Below the pieces are notes generated by a model that saw only the letters and a program-made list of their open reading frames with translations, made no database searches and was not told the origin of the DNA. 64,000 bases of DNA from CAVPXC01 sp963709505 (lineage in GTDB: Bacteria; Chloroflexota; Anaerolineae; JAAEKA01): NCBI GenBank assembly GCA_963709505.1, contig CAVPXC010000020.1, positions 77,638 through 141,637 of the forward strand, in the 5' to 3' direction. Made by a program: the position numbers and the translations under genes. This document shows, piece after piece, positions 36,895-45,640 of the stretch (the first letter of the stretch is position 1; every line of letters begins with the position of its first letter).

Positions 36895-37809
36895 GTGCAC
36901 GAAGCAGACGAAACAAGCGACCCGCGGCCCGAGCCTCAGGTGATGGATTATGAAGGTTCCGATTACCAGGAACGCTTCTGGAAACAGGGCGGCCGTGACT
37001 ACGAGGATTTAGCCGAGCGTATCGCCCTCCAGAAACTACTTCCCCCCGCCGGCAGGCGGATAGTGGAGTTCGGCGCGGCCTTCGGGCGGTTGGCTGATCT
37101 CTACGGTGGCTACGAGCAAATCATCTTGCTCGACTACTCGCGTTCGCTCTTGCGCCAGGCCCAAGCGCGACTGGGCCTGGGTGGACGCTTCGTCTATGTC
37201 GCTGCGAATCTCTACGAACTGCCCCTGGTCGACGGCGCCGTGGACAGCGCGGTCATGGTGCGGGTCATGCACCACCTGGCCGACGTGCCGGCGGCCTTGA
37301 CGCAAATTCGGCGCACCATCGCGCCCGGCGGCTGCTTCGTGGCCGAATATGCCAGCAAACGCCACCTTAAATCAATCGCCCGCTACACCTTAAGACGCCA
37401 AACCTGGAGCCCGTTCGACTCTGAGCCTTACGAGTTCGTGCCGCTCAACTACGACTTCCACCCGGCGTGGATGACCGAGCAACTCAAGCAGGCCGGATTT
37501 AGCATCGATAAAGAACGGGCTGTCTCGAACTTTCGCTTACCGGCGCTCAAACAATTGGTGCCGGCGCACCTGCTGGCCTCGGCCGACGGTGCGGTGCAAA
37601 GCGTAGGAGCACGCTGGAAGCTGACCCCCAGCGTGTTCGTGCGCTGTTCAGTGCCGGGCGAGCGCCCCGCTTCGCTTCCCAGCCACCTCTTTCAATGCCC
37701 GGAATGCACCGGCCAACTGAAGGAGGGTATCAACTCGCTCGACTGCCCCGCGTGCGGTCGACGCTGGCCTGTACGCGAGGGGCTTTTCGATTTCAAGGAA
37801 CCTCTTTGA
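36895..37809 (+). CDS. Class I SAM-dependent methyltransferase with C-terminal Trm112-like zinc ribbon
   Basis: 304 residues. The methyltransferase core shows motif I VEFGAAFGRLADLY (about 57-70), the acidic LLDYSRS, NLYELPLVDGAVDSAVMVRVMHHL (motif IV) and LTQIRRTIAPGGCF. A C-terminal FQCPECTGQLKE...CPACGRRWPVREGLFDF resembles the Trm112/DUF343 zinc ribbon, here fused to the enzyme. Its substrate is unknown. GTG 36895 has AAGGAA 8 nt upstream. It starts 48 bp after the parS site. Confidence 0.85.
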   Translation: MHEADETSDPRPEPQVMDYEGSDYQERFWKQGGRDYEDLAERIALQKLLPPAGRRIVEFGAAFGRLADLYGGYEQIILLDYSRSLLRQAQARLGLGGRFVYVAANLYELPLVDGAVDSAVMVRVMHHLADVPAALTQIRRTIAPGGCFVAEYASKRHLKSIARYTLRRQTWSPFDSEPYEFVPLNYDFHPAWMTEQLKQAGFSIDKERAVSNFRLPALKQLVPAHLLASADGAVQSVGARWKLTPSVFVRCSVPGERPASLPSHLFQCPECTGQLKEGINSLDCPACGRRWPVREGLFDFKEPL

Positions 37810-38160
37810 CGTTTTTCGAGCCTGCTGGCCCGCCCATCGCATCAGGAGTTTGTCGTTCGTCGTCCTCACAGATACCTGTCCGCTGATGACGCAGTCCTTC
37901 TCTGCGACCCGGGCCTGGCCACGACTCCCAAGCGCATCTACCTTGAGAACTTGTATGTGTAGTTCGGCGAGGGCCTGTCAGGAATGTTGTTGACTGATTA
38001 TGCACTGTTATGTTAACAATATCGAGCCGAGACGGGCTTGAAGATGCTGTAAGCCGCCTATCCGGAAGGAAACGGTGACGTCAGGACGATGAGTCAAGCG
38101 TACGTGACCGGGCTGGCCCCCCTGGCTGCAAATGGTTGGTATCCTGGAAAAGAGGAAACT
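37810..38160 (+). other. Intergenic region, no gene recognised
   Basis: About 350 bp. A possible -35 TTGACT at 37990-37995 is followed by only poor -10 matches. No coding or RNA signal recognised. Confidence 0.4.
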
Positions 38161-38364
38161 ATGTGCCGAAGCATCAAACAACTCCGACGTCCCGACCAAA
38201 CGCCCACAGAAGAGGAAATCGAAGCTGCGGCTTTGCAGTTCGTGCGCAAAGTGAGCGGCTATCGCGTGCCTTCTGCAGCGAACCAGCAAGCTTTCGAAAG
38301 CGCCGTGGCCGACATCGCTCGAAGCACTCGATACTTGCTGGACAGCTTGGTAGCGCGCAGCTAA
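38161..38364 (+). CDS. DUF2277 family protein
   Basis: A 67-residue protein matching DUF2277 throughout: MCRSIKQLRRPDQTPTEEEI, AALQFVRKVSGYRVPSAANQ and a final VADIARSTRYLLDSL. The family is small, cytoplasmic and uncharacterised, with the conserved MCRxI start (Cys2). AGAGGAAACT precedes ATG 38161. A 16-bp hairpin terminator follows at 38421-38469, shared with pgk. Confidence 0.88.
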   Translation: MCRSIKQLRRPDQTPTEEEIEAAALQFVRKVSGYRVPSAANQQAFESAVADIARSTRYLLDSLVARS

Positions 38365-38420
38365 GGAAACGAGCGGTCGATACAAGAGCAGCGCGTACTC
38401 CTCAAAGCAATCTCGAACAG

Positions 38421-38469
38421 AAGCAGAAACGCCGGCTCACCTAACAACGGTGCGCCGGCGTTTCTGCTT
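38421..38469. terminator. Hairpin between DUF2277 gene and pgk
   Basis: Perfect 16-bp arms (38421-38436 and 38454-38469) with an AAGCAGAAACGCCGGC stem and 17-nt loop, between convergent genes. Confidence 0.75.
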
Positions 38470-38502
38470 GCAACGTGCAACTTGCGACCTGCAACCTGCT
38501 AC
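38468..38502. repeat. Heptad array H5 (TTGCAAC type) at the pgk stop
   Basis: TTGCAAC, GTGCAAC, TTGCGAC, CTGCAAC and CTGCTAC in tandem. The pgk stop codon (CTA on the plus strand, 38499-38501) is part of the last unit. Confidence 0.8.
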
Positions 38503-39692
38503 TTCTCATCCAAGGCAGCCACACCCGGCAGCACCTTGCCTTCGAGATACTCCAAGCTAGCGCCGCCGCCAGTGCTGATGTGGGTCATCTTGTCGGCCAG
38601 GCCGGCGTCGTTCACCGCTGCGGCCAAATCGCCGCCGCCGATGATCGTCGTCGCATCCAGGCTGGCCAGCACGTCGGCGATGGCAAAGGTTCCCTTGGCG
38701 AAGGCCGGGAACTCGAACACGCCCATGGGGCCATTCCAGACGACCGTCTTAGCGCCTGCCAGTCGATTTGCGTAGTGGGCGACGGTAGCGGGGCCGATAT
38801 CCAGCACGCGCCAACCGGCCGTCACTTCGTCCACACCGACGACTTTCCAGTTGGCGTCGGCTGCGAAGGCGTCGGCTACGACCACGTCCACCGGCAGGAT
38901 CAGTTTGTCGCTGCCCTCGGCCAGCAGATTCTTGGCCACGTCCACGCTGGCCTGTTCGACCAACGAGTTGCCCATTTCATATCCCTGGGCCTTGAGGAAC
39001 GTATTTGCCATACCCCCGCCGATCAGCAGGCCATCGGTTTTGCCCAGCAAGTTCTGGATAACAGCGATCTTGTCGGAGACCTTGGCGCCACCCAGGATGG
39101 CGATGAAGGGGCGCACCGGATTCTCGACCGCCGAGCCGAGGAATGCGATCTCCTTCTCCAGCAGGAAGCCGGCGACCACCGGCTTGCCCTCGGCGCGCAT
39201 GACCTCCGGAACGCCGGCCACACTCATGTCCGGCCGGTGGGCCGTGCCAAAGGCGTCGTCCACGTAGACATCCACGAAAGTGGCCAGGGCCTTGGCAAAC
39301 TCCATGTCACCCTTTTGCTCACCCTTGTAGAAGCGCACGTTCTCCAGCACCAGCACCTCACCGGGCTTCAGCGCTTGCTTCTGGGCATCCACTGTGGGGC
39401 CGATGCAGTCGGTGGCCATGATGACGGTACTGTTGGGCAGCAGTTCCTGCAGCCGCGCCGCAGTTGGCGCCATGCTGAACTTGGGCTCGGGTCCGCTCTT
39501 GGGGCGGCCCAGGTGCGAGGCCAGAATCAAAGCCGCTCCATGGTCGAGCAGATATTGGATCGTCGGCAGCGCTCCGCGGATGCGCGTGTCGTCGGTGACC
39601 ATCTGGTTCTCGTCTAGCGGCACGTTGAAGTCCACGCGCACGAACACGCGCTTGCCCGTCACGTCAACGTCGCGGATGGTTTTCTTGTTCAT
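38499..39692 (-). CDS. pgk: Phosphoglycerate kinase
   Basis: Glycolytic/gluconeogenic kinase converting 1,3-bisphosphoglycerate + ADP to 3-phosphoglycerate + ATP. 397 residues with RVDFNVPLDENQMVTDDTRI (substrate-binding), LASHLGRPKSGPEPKFSM, ENVRFYKGE, AILGGAKVSDKI, the nucleotide loop VVWNGPMGVFEF and the C-terminal GGGDLAAAV/STGGGASLEYLEGK. Complete and undamaged. It follows gap on the same strand with a 110-bp repeat-filled gap. Its stop codon lies in heptad array H5. Confidence 0.97.
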   Translation of the reverse strand: MNKKTIRDVDVTGKRVFVRVDFNVPLDENQMVTDDTRIRGALPTIQYLLDHGAALILASHLGRPKSGPEPKFSMAPTAARLQELLPNSTVIMATDCIGPTVDAQKQALKPGEVLVLENVRFYKGEQKGDMEFAKALATFVDVYVDDAFGTAHRPDMSVAGVPEVMRAEGKPVVAGFLLEKEIAFLGSAVENPVRPFIAILGGAKVSDKIAVIQNLLGKTDGLLIGGGMANTFLKAQGYEMGNSLVEQASVDVAKNLLAEGSDKLILPVDVVVADAFAADANWKVVGVDEVTAGWRVLDIGPATVAHYANRLAGAKTVVWNGPMGVFEFPAFAKGTFAIADVLASLDATTIIGGGDLAAAVNDAGLADKMTHISTGGGASLEYLEGKVLPGVAALDEK

Positions 39693-39711
39693 GGGATTTC
39701 CTCAAAAAACC

Positions 39712-39808
39712 CGTAACTCGTAACTCGTAACCCGGAGGTCTCGAATGACATTCGATTCCGCTCCGGGTTCCGGATTACGAGTTACGCATTACGAGTTACG
39801 AGTTACAG
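39712..39808. repeat. Heptad array H6, GTAACTC inverted array between gap and pgk
   Basis: Left units CGTAACT, CGTAACT, CGTAACC (39712-39732) face right units of the complementary type (ATTACGA, GTTACGC, ATTACGA, GTTACGA, GTTACAG; 39774-39808), with an inner palindrome around CGAATGACATTCG. The TAA stop of gap (39803-39805) is inside the right arm. Confidence 0.85.
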
Positions 39809-40816
39809 CCCCTTATCCACCATCATCTTGCACAGGTCGGCCACGCGCACCGAGTAGGCCCACTCGTTGTCGTACCAGGTCATGACCTTGGCCAAGTTGC
39901 CGCCGATCACCTGGCAGAACTCCAGATCGACCACGCTGGAATGCTCGTCGCCCTTGACGTCCATGCTGACGATTGGCTCGTAGGTGGCGGCCAGGATACC
40001 CTTCATCGGGCCCTCGGCGGCGGCCACGAACGCAGCGCGCAGCTCTTCGCTAGTTGCGGGCTTCTCCAATTCGCAGACGAAGTCCACGATTGAAACGGTG
40101 GGCGTCGGCACGCGCAGGGACATGCCGTCGAACTTGCCCTTCAGATCCGGGATCACCAGCGAGACGGCCTTGGCAGCGCCGGTGGAGGTGGGGATGATGT
40201 TCAAGGCAGCGGCGCGGGCCCGGCGCAGATCCTTGTGCGGCAGGTCGAGGATGCGCTGGTCGTTGGTGTAAGAGTGAATAGTCGTCATCAGAGCCTTGAC
40301 GATGCCCCAATTGTCGTTGACGACCTTGGCCGCCGGCGCCAGGCAGTTGGTCGTGCAGGACGCGTTGGAGATGATGACGTGCTTCGCCGGGTCATACTTG
40401 TCATCATTGACACCCATCACGATGGTGATGTCCTCGCCCTTGGCCGGCGCGGAGATGATCACCTTCTTGGCGCCGCCGTCGATGTGCGCCTTGGCCTTGC
40501 TCGCGTCGGTGAACACACCGGTGGACTCGATCACGATTTCCACGCCCAGGTCGCCCCACGGAATCTTGGCCGGGTCCTTCTCGGCGAAAACCCTGACAGT
40601 TTCGCCGTTGACGACCAAGTTACCGTCCTTCACCTCGACGGTGCCCGGGAACTTGCCGTAGTTGCTGTCGTATTTCAGCAAATGCGCATTTGTGTTTGCG
40701 TCGAAGAGATCGTTGATGGCGACGACCTCAAGAATGCCATCGTACTTCTCTTCGATGGCCTTGAACACCTGACGGCCGATGCGGCCGAAACCGTTGATAC
40801 CGATCTTGACAGCCAT
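39803..40816 (-). CDS. gap: Glyceraldehyde-3-phosphate dehydrogenase, type I
   Basis: Oxidative phosphorylation of glyceraldehyde-3-phosphate with NAD(P)+. 337 residues: NAD-binding KIGINGFGRIGRQVFKA (4-20), catalytic SNASCTTNCLAP with C154 and the following His region TTIHSYTNDQRILD, and the C-terminal WYDNEWAYSVRVADL. Start 40816 has a perfect AGGAGG 8 nt upstream; the frame upstream to 40897 is not part of the protein. An extended -10 TGGTATAAT lies at 40909-40917. Clustered with pgk and yvcK. Confidence 0.97.
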   Translation of the reverse strand: MAVKIGINGFGRIGRQVFKAIEEKYDGILEVVAINDLFDANTNAHLLKYDSNYGKFPGTVEVKDGNLVVNGETVRVFAEKDPAKIPWGDLGVEIVIESTGVFTDASKAKAHIDGGAKKVIISAPAKGEDITIVMGVNDDKYDPAKHVIISNASCTTNCLAPAAKVVNDNWGIVKALMTTIHSYTNDQRILDLPHKDLRRARAAALNIIPTSTGAAKAVSLVIPDLKGKFDGMSLRVPTPTVSIVDFVCELEKPATSEELRAAFVAAAEGPMKGILAATYEPIVSMDVKGDEHSSVVDLEFCQVIGGNLAKVMTWYDNEWAYSVRVADLCKMMVDKGL

Positions 40817-40908
40817 TGTCGTTCCTCCTGAAAATGTTGTGTCTGCAAAAGTTTCGATTTTTCGGCTGGCGGCGCTGCCGCCAGCCGAAACTCTCATTCC
40901 AGAAGCTT

Positions 40909-40917
40909 ATTATACCA
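40909..40917 (-). promoter_or_regulatory. Extended -10 promoter of gap
   Basis: TGGTATAAT on the minus strand (TATAAT at 40909-40914), about 95 nt before the gap ATG. The -35 region is weak, compensated by the TGn extension. Confidence 0.55.
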
Positions 40918-40952
40918 TACTCTGGCGCAACAGAATATGATGCAGCGCATAA

Positions 40953-42248
40953 TTACGAGACCGGTTCTGCGTAAATGTCCATAATCACCTTGGCCAGCTT
41001 GGCCGAGTCGTGGCGCCAGGGCCGTGTTTCGTCGATGACGTTGGCCTTCACCAGGGTATAGGTGGTGGGTTGCTCGTCGGGCAGAGGCACCGGTTCCAGA
41101 TGCTGGTTCTCGCCGGTGCTGGCGATCAAGTGATCGTTGGCCAGGACAACAGGAAATAGGTCGCCGATGTGGCGCCGCAGTGCCTTGACATGCGCGTCAA
41201 CGTCGAAGTCAGTCGTCTCACCTGGCTGGGTGGCGACATTACACACGTAGACCTTTTTAGCCGACGAAGCACGGATTGCGGCAGCGATATTGGGTACCAG
41301 CAGATTAGGCAGAACACTGGTGAACAGGCTTCCCGGCCCAGCGATGATCAGGTCGGCCTGAAGGATGGCCTTGACGGCCTCCGGATAGGCCGGAGTGTTC
41401 TCCGGATCGAGAAACACCCGTTCGATCTGTCGATGTTCGGCAGGGATGGCCGACTTACCCACGACGCGCTGCCAGCCGTGGCCGTTGCCACCGTTGTCCA
41501 CCCGCACGTCCGCTGTCAGTGTCACTTGTTGAAGCGTGGACGGGATGACGCGCCCGCGCACGGCCAGCACCCGGCTGGACTCGACCACACCCTGTTCGAA
41601 ACTGCCTGTGACGTCGCTCATAGCGGCGATGAACAGGTTGCCGAAGTTGTGGCCGCTCATCCCGTGCTCGTCGCCGAAGCGATACTGAAACAGGCGCCCC
41701 GTCAGCCCTTCGGCTTCGGACAACGCCACCAGGCACTGCCGGATGTCACCGGGCGGGAGGATGCCAGTGGCCTTGCGCAGCCGGCCGGAGCTGCCGCCGT
41801 CGTCGGCCACCGACACGATCGCCGTGACATTGTCCGAGACCTCTTTGAGGCCGCGCAGCAGCGTCGACAGGCCGGTGCCTCCGCCAAGGGCCACGATCTT
41901 CGGCCCGCGCCGTCGCCGATTGTGTTGGTACACCCTTTCGGCGACGTTTTCCTGGTCCGACGAAACAAAGGGCCGTAACAGAGATCGATTCAGCTGGATC
42001 AGCGATACCGCCGTCAGCCCGATGCCAAGGCCGCCCAGGATCACCGCCCTAAAAGGCCGGCTCAGGAACTGAAGCGTCAGGTAGTAGAAGATGTGAGGAA
42101 AGGTCAGATCGGCATACAAGAAGCGCAGCAAGTAAGCCAGGCCGAGGCTGATCAACACGATTCCTGCCAACAGCAGCAGCAGCCAGCGTTTGACATGCAT
42201 GCCTGGCCGCAGCCAGGCGAGCGTCGATTTCTGCCTGTCGTTTTGCAT
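40953..42248 (-). CDS. yvcK: YvcK/CofD-like gluconeogenesis factor with N-terminal membrane helices
   Basis: 431 residues. Two membrane helices lie at 20-40 and 60-82, then the CofD-like Rossmann domain with ALGGGTGLSTLLRGLK (about 115-130), SVADDGGSSGRLRK, GDIRQCLVALS and GPGSLFTSVLPNLL. YvcK is needed for growth on gluconeogenic carbon sources and for cell-wall localisation in Bacillus, binding UDP-sugars. The membrane anchor is absent from Bacillus YvcK but common in this phylum. Its position upstream of gap-pgk on the same strand fits a carbon-metabolism role. Confidence 0.9.
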   Translation of the reverse strand: MQNDRQKSTLAWLRPGMHVKRWLLLLLAGIVLISLGLAYLLRFLYADLTFPHIFYYLTLQFLSRPFRAVILGGLGIGLTAVSLIQLNRSLLRPFVSSDQENVAERVYQHNRRRRGPKIVALGGGTGLSTLLRGLKEVSDNVTAIVSVADDGGSSGRLRKATGILPPGDIRQCLVALSEAEGLTGRLFQYRFGDEHGMSGHNFGNLFIAAMSDVTGSFEQGVVESSRVLAVRGRVIPSTLQQVTLTADVRVDNGGNGHGWQRVVGKSAIPAEHRQIERVFLDPENTPAYPEAVKAILQADLIIAGPGSLFTSVLPNLLVPNIAAAIRASSAKKVYVCNVATQPGETTDFDVDAHVKALRRHIGDLFPVVLANDHLIASTGENQHLEPVPLPDEQPTTYTLVKANVIDETRPWRHDSAKLAKVIMDIYAEPVS

Positions 42249-42319
42249 AGGGAAAGGGTCCTATGGAAGAACAGCCGGATTCATTGCAAACCGGCCGACG
42301 TTCCCGCGCAGCCGATCCG

Positions 42320-42353
42320 TGTGTAGGGGCATTTCAAGACCTGCCCCTACACA
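42320..42353. terminator. Hairpin between divergent yvcK and YdjM-like gene
   Basis: TGTGTAGGGGCA (42320-42331) and TGCCCCTACACA (42342-42353) with a 10-nt loop. It lies upstream of both genes, so a terminator role is doubtful; it could be another dispersed palindrome. Confidence 0.45.
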
Positions 42354-42439
42354 CCGGTTTCAAACATGACCATCCGATTATAGTCCAAGGAAAACAGCGA
42401 GTCAAAGCCACTTGGCGAAAATGGGGCGACGACGCTATA

Positions 42440-43012
42440 ATGGCAAAACCTATGCTGCCACTCGCACACATCGAATTCACTTGGGCCGGGCTGAGCCTCT
42501 TGCAGCGTCAGGCCGGCCTGTTTCCCGAGGCCGATTATCGGCTGGCGGCGCTAGCCGCCGTGCTGCCCGACCTGATCGACAAGCCGCTGGCGATGTTCGT
42601 CCTGACCAACTCGAACGCGGCCCTGCTCTTTGGCCACACAGCGCTGCTTCACGGCGGCCTGTGGCTGGCGGCTGCAGCCACAGGCACGCTGCACCGCGGC
42701 CTGCCATACCTGCTAGCCTTTTCCGGCCATCTCGTGGCCGACCGCATGTGGAGTTTCAGCCAGACGTTGCTGTGGCCGCTGCGCGGCCGGAGCTTCCACC
42801 AATGGAAACACGTCGGCTCGCCGAAGGCCATCTTGGCGGCCTATCTCAAGGTCATCGCCGAAGAACCGCTGCTGCCAATCTTCGAAGCCTTTGGCGCTGT
42901 CCTCTTGGTTTGGTTCGTTGTAGACCGACAGCTTTATCAGGGTAAGCAGTTCAGTGATTTCATACGAAAGGGAGTTGTAGGTGACAGGTCGCAGGTCGCA
43001 GGTTGCAAGTAG
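42440..43012 (+). CDS. YdjM-like membrane protein (putative metal-dependent hydrolase)
   Basis: 190 residues with about four hydrophobic helices and the conserved polar sites of the YdjM-type family: HIEFT (His in helix 1), LPDLIDKP, FGHTALLHG and FSGHLVADRMWSF. YdjM relatives are inner-membrane proteins linked to the SOS response in E. coli, with unproved hydrolase activity. The start is uncertain: ATG 42440 overlaps a TATAAT, so ATG 42452 (MLPLAHIEF) may be the true, nearly leaderless start. The last seven or so residues (RSQVAGCK) and the TAG are encoded by heptad array H7. Confidence 0.7.
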   Translation: MAKPMLPLAHIEFTWAGLSLLQRQAGLFPEADYRLAALAAVLPDLIDKPLAMFVLTNSNAALLFGHTALLHGGLWLAAAATGTLHRGLPYLLAFSGHLVADRMWSFSQTLLWPLRGRSFHQWKHVGSPKAILAAYLKVIAEEPLLPIFEAFGAVLLVWFVVDRQLYQGKQFSDFIRKGVVGDRSQVAGCK

Positions 43013-43064
43013 CAATCATTCTGCGCCAGGTACCTGCCACCTGCAACTTGCCACCTGCAACTCC
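42981..43064. repeat. Heptad array H7 (GGTTGCA type), inverted, between two genes
   Basis: GTGACAG, GTCGCAG, GTCGCAG, GTTGCAA, GTAGCAA on the left and CCACCTG, CAACTTG, CCACCTG, CAACTCC on the right around a GGTACC centre. The array gives the stop of the YdjM-like gene and ends 1 bp before the rsmD ATG. Confidence 0.85.
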
Positions 43065-43065
43065 C

Positions 43066-43642
43066 ATGCGTGTAATCGCCGGCACGGCCAAGAGCCGCAC
43101 ACTTCTGAGCGTTCCTGGGGACGCGAACGCGGCCCATTACCGATCGGGTCAAGTCGGCGCTATTCAGCATCCTCGAATCGCAAAATGCGATCCGGGGCAG
43201 CCGTTGGCTCGACCTCTTCGGCGGCACGGGTGCAGTGGGCATCGAGGCGCTCAGCCGCAACGCTGCGCAGGTGGTGTTTGTGGAAAAGGATGGCCGCGCC
43301 GTACAGGTTCTCGGCCAGAACCTGCGCAGCACCGGCCTCGGCGAGGGAGGCCGCTCGCACGTCGTGCGCGGTGACGCCTTCACCTACCTGGCCCGGCCCG
43401 ACTTGTCTCCCTTTGACGTGATTTACATCGCGCCGCCTCAGTATCAAGGCTTGTGGAAGAAGGCGCTCCTGGCGGTAGATGCCCGGCCAGAGCTTCTGGC
43501 AGACAATGGCCAGGCTATCGTGCAAATCTTCCCCAAGGAATACGATCCCGAACTCGTATTGACCAGCCTGGTCTGCTGCGACGACCGTCAATACGGCAGC
43601 ACGCGGCTGCTGTTCTTCGAGCTTCGTTCGGACCGACTGTAG
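43066..43642 (+). CDS. rsmD: 16S rRNA (guanine966-N2)-methyltransferase RsmD, frameshifted
   Basis: Methylates G966 of 16S rRNA using SAM. The start MRVIAGTAKSRTLLSVPGD is typical. The frame then shifts at about 43120-43130, and the downstream frame continues RPITDRVKSALFSILES, WLDLFGGTGAVGIEALSRNA (motif I), VVFVEKD and DVIYIAPPQY, the position of the family NPPY/DPPY motif. The C-terminus ends in the R2 palindrome, which contains the TAG stop. No ribosome binding site is visible because heptad array H7 runs up to the ATG. The total of about 190 residues matches the family. Confidence 0.85.
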
Positions 43643-43700
43643 CGCAAATCGCCTTATTTGCGCAAGGTGGTGGGGTGCAAATTAGGCAATTTGCGCTACA
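43638..43700. repeat. R2 palindrome copy 2, expanded
   Basis: TGTAGCGCAAAT begins at 43638 and CAATTTGCGCTACA ends at 43700, with an internal GCAAAT.GCC/TATTTGCGC pair. The outer arms equal those of the copy at 18696-18724. Confidence 0.75.
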
Positions 43701-43729
43701 CGGGGGAGACGCGCGTAAACACCCGGTGC

Positions 43730-43951
43730 CTATTCGCTGCGCAGCGCATATATCCAACAATTGTTGAATGCTGCAGCGAATTGGGGCGACTGCTCGATCG
43801 CAAGGGTGGTGTAGGCAATCACTTGGTTGAGATCGGAGCGCGGTTTCTCGCTCTCGATACTTCCTAGGTCATAATAAATCCCCGCCAGCATGCGGCGATC
43901 ATCGGGGGACTCGGCTAAGGCGCGGCGCAGTACGTTTTCGGCAAGCTTCAT
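43730..43951 (-). pseudogene. TPR-like protein fragment
   Basis: A 73-residue frame with a TPR-like pattern (LAENVLRRALAESPDDRRMLAGIYYDLG, then NQVIAYTTLAIEQSPQFAAAFNN). It has no ribosome binding site; a TATAAT overlaps its ATG. It may be the C-terminal fragment of a lost repeat protein lying next to the truncated VWA gene. Confidence 0.35.
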
Positions 43952-43998
43952 TATACCCGGGAACGGGCTAGATGCGAACCCGATCCAAGGAGGATACC

Positions 43999-44757
43999 AT
44001 GAAGACCGCACGCTCTTTCGCCTTACTAATCATCCTGACGGGAGTCGTCGCCTTTGCCGCAGGATGCGCTGCTCCCCAGGATGCCTCGAAATCCTACAGC
44101 CGCGGCGCCATCAACCAGGGCGACATCGTTCCAGCAGAGAAGATACGCGTCGCCGAGTACCTCAATTACTACGAACAGCGTTTTCCTGACCCCGTGGACG
44201 CTCCGTTGGGACTCGACCTGCGGCTGGGCAACCCCCAGGTTCCTACCTCTGGTGGCGACGTCTGGCTTCAGATCGGCCTGCAAGGCCGTGCAGCCAAGCC
44301 CGAAGAAGACACGCCGCTGAACCTCGCCCTGGTCATCGACCGTAGCGGCTCGATGGCAACCGAAGACAAGATGCCCTACCTGAAGACATCCTTGGTTACC
44401 TTTCTGCGAAGCCTGGACCCCGCCGACATCGTCTCCCTGGTCGCTTACGACACCGAGGCAGAGGTGATTCTCCCCGCCCAGCCATTGGGTGATGGCCACT
44501 GGATCCAAGCTGCGATTGACCGTCTACAGCCCACAGGGACGACCAACCTGCATGCTGGGCTGATGCTCGGCTTTCAGGAGGTGGACCGCAATTTTGACAT
44601 CCGCCGCAACAACCGCGTCATCCTGCTCAGCGACGGCATTGCAAACGCTGGTGTCACCAGCCCGGAGCAGATCGCCCAAGAAGCGCTGGGGTCCCTCGCC
44701 CATCAACACGCCGGCCTTGCCTACCATCGAATTGAAATAAGATTCAAGTGGACTTAG
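43999..44757 (+). pseudogene. VWA-domain lipoprotein, 3'-truncated (YfbK-like)
   Basis: The N-terminus is a lipoprotein signal (lipobox AAGC, Cys23), then the YfbK-type N-terminal region (RVAEYLNYYEQRFPDP) and a VWA domain with MIDAS DRSGSM, SLVAYDT and GTTNLHAGLMLGF, RVILLSDGIANAG. The sequence breaks off after the third beta-strand (AYHRIEIRFKWT), about 200 residues short of normal family length, with unrelated sequence afterwards. AAGGAGG precedes ATG 43999. It seems to be a 5' fragment left by a deletion or rearrangement, and could still produce a truncated lipoprotein. Confidence 0.75.
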
Positions 44758-44758
44758 C

Positions 44759-44792
44759 GGAAAGGATCGTTCTTCGGAGAAAGATCCTTTCT
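44759..44792. terminator. Weak hairpin at the end of the truncated VWA gene
   Basis: GGAAAGGATC pairs with GATCCTTTCT (one mismatch) around a 14-nt loop. Lies 2 bp after the stop codon, between convergent genes. Confidence 0.4.
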
Positions 44793-44802
44793 GCTTCTGC
44801 CT

Positions 44803-45630
44803 CTATCGCCCTTGCCACCAATCCTTACGGGATCGGGGATCCAGAAAAACGCCGCTGTCTCGGATCGCCACGCCGATCGTATCACCCCTCGAGCGGCCAA
44901 CGGCCTGTCCGGCGTGCAGCGCTGGCAACTTGCTGCGTCCGGCGCTGTTCCATTGATTGTACAAGGAGAGCAAAGCCGGGTCAACACAAATTCTTTCCAG
45001 ATGCAACGTATACCCGTGGACCACGTTGTCGTTGCGGGTATATTTGAGGGTCAAGCGATCCTTTGTCGCATACAGCACCAGCACTTCGTAGCCGCTATCG
45101 ATTAGATCTTCCCCCGCAGCACTGCGATTACCAATCGAGTAGCCTGAATCCGGCACATGAATCGTCTCGCCAGGCGCCGTCGCCAGGTCAGTCAGGGTCA
45201 CTGGCGGCGTGGTCAGTGGGTTGCCTCGACAGTTGCAGGACCAATTCCAATCAAAAACCCGGTGCAGACGCACGAAGACGCCGGTACGATTGTCGGCGAA
45301 GAGGCCGGGCAGTTGGGGAGAGCCGGGATCGAAGGGCCCACCATAATCCACCAGTCCCAGCAAGCCGCTGGTGGGCTCGTAGCCCCGCAGGGCGAGGTTG
45401 AGGTCGGCATGCAGTTCGGCGGGCCGGTCGGTAGGAGGGGGCAGGACGGTGATGGCATCATAGCTGGCGCCAGGCAACGATTGGCAACCCGATCCCGACG
45501 ATACAATCTGGGGCAAGAATGCCCGAGCCGGCAGCGATGGGGCCTCCTGGGCGAGGCCGGAGTGGCCAACGCTCGGCAGCAGGATCATCGCCAGGAAACT
45601 TGCCAGGGCTAATCGTCCGACATGACTCAT
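44803..45630 (-). CDS. Secreted hypothetical protein
   Basis: 275 residues with a clear signal peptide (HVGRLALASFLAMILLPSVGHSGLAQ, cleavage after the AQ). The mature part has the sequence PPPTDRPAELHADLNLALRGYEP and conserved Cys/Trp residues (WNWSCNCRGNP), and probably folds as a beta-rich exported domain. I recognise only a family of uncharacterised Chloroflexota proteins. Start 45630 is chosen because it gives the signal peptide directly and avoids overlap with the gene ending at 45641. Confidence 0.6.
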   Translation of the reverse strand: MSHVGRLALASFLAMILLPSVGHSGLAQEAPSLPARAFLPQIVSSGSGCQSLPGASYDAITVLPPPTDRPAELHADLNLALRGYEPTSGLLGLVDYGGPFDPGSPQLPGLFADNRTGVFVRLHRVFDWNWSCNCRGNPLTTPPVTLTDLATAPGETIHVPDSGYSIGNRSAAGEDLIDSGYEVLVLYATKDRLTLKYTRNDNVVHGYTLHLERICVDPALLSLYNQWNSAGRSKLPALHAGQAVGRSRGDTIGVAIRDSGVFLDPRSRKDWWQGR

Positions 45631-45640
45631 CGGTCGATGC

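Noticed and set aside
41169..41978. 269-residue open frame on the plus strand
   Set aside because: It lies fully antisense to yvcK, which has intact family motifs; composition is that of a shadow frame.
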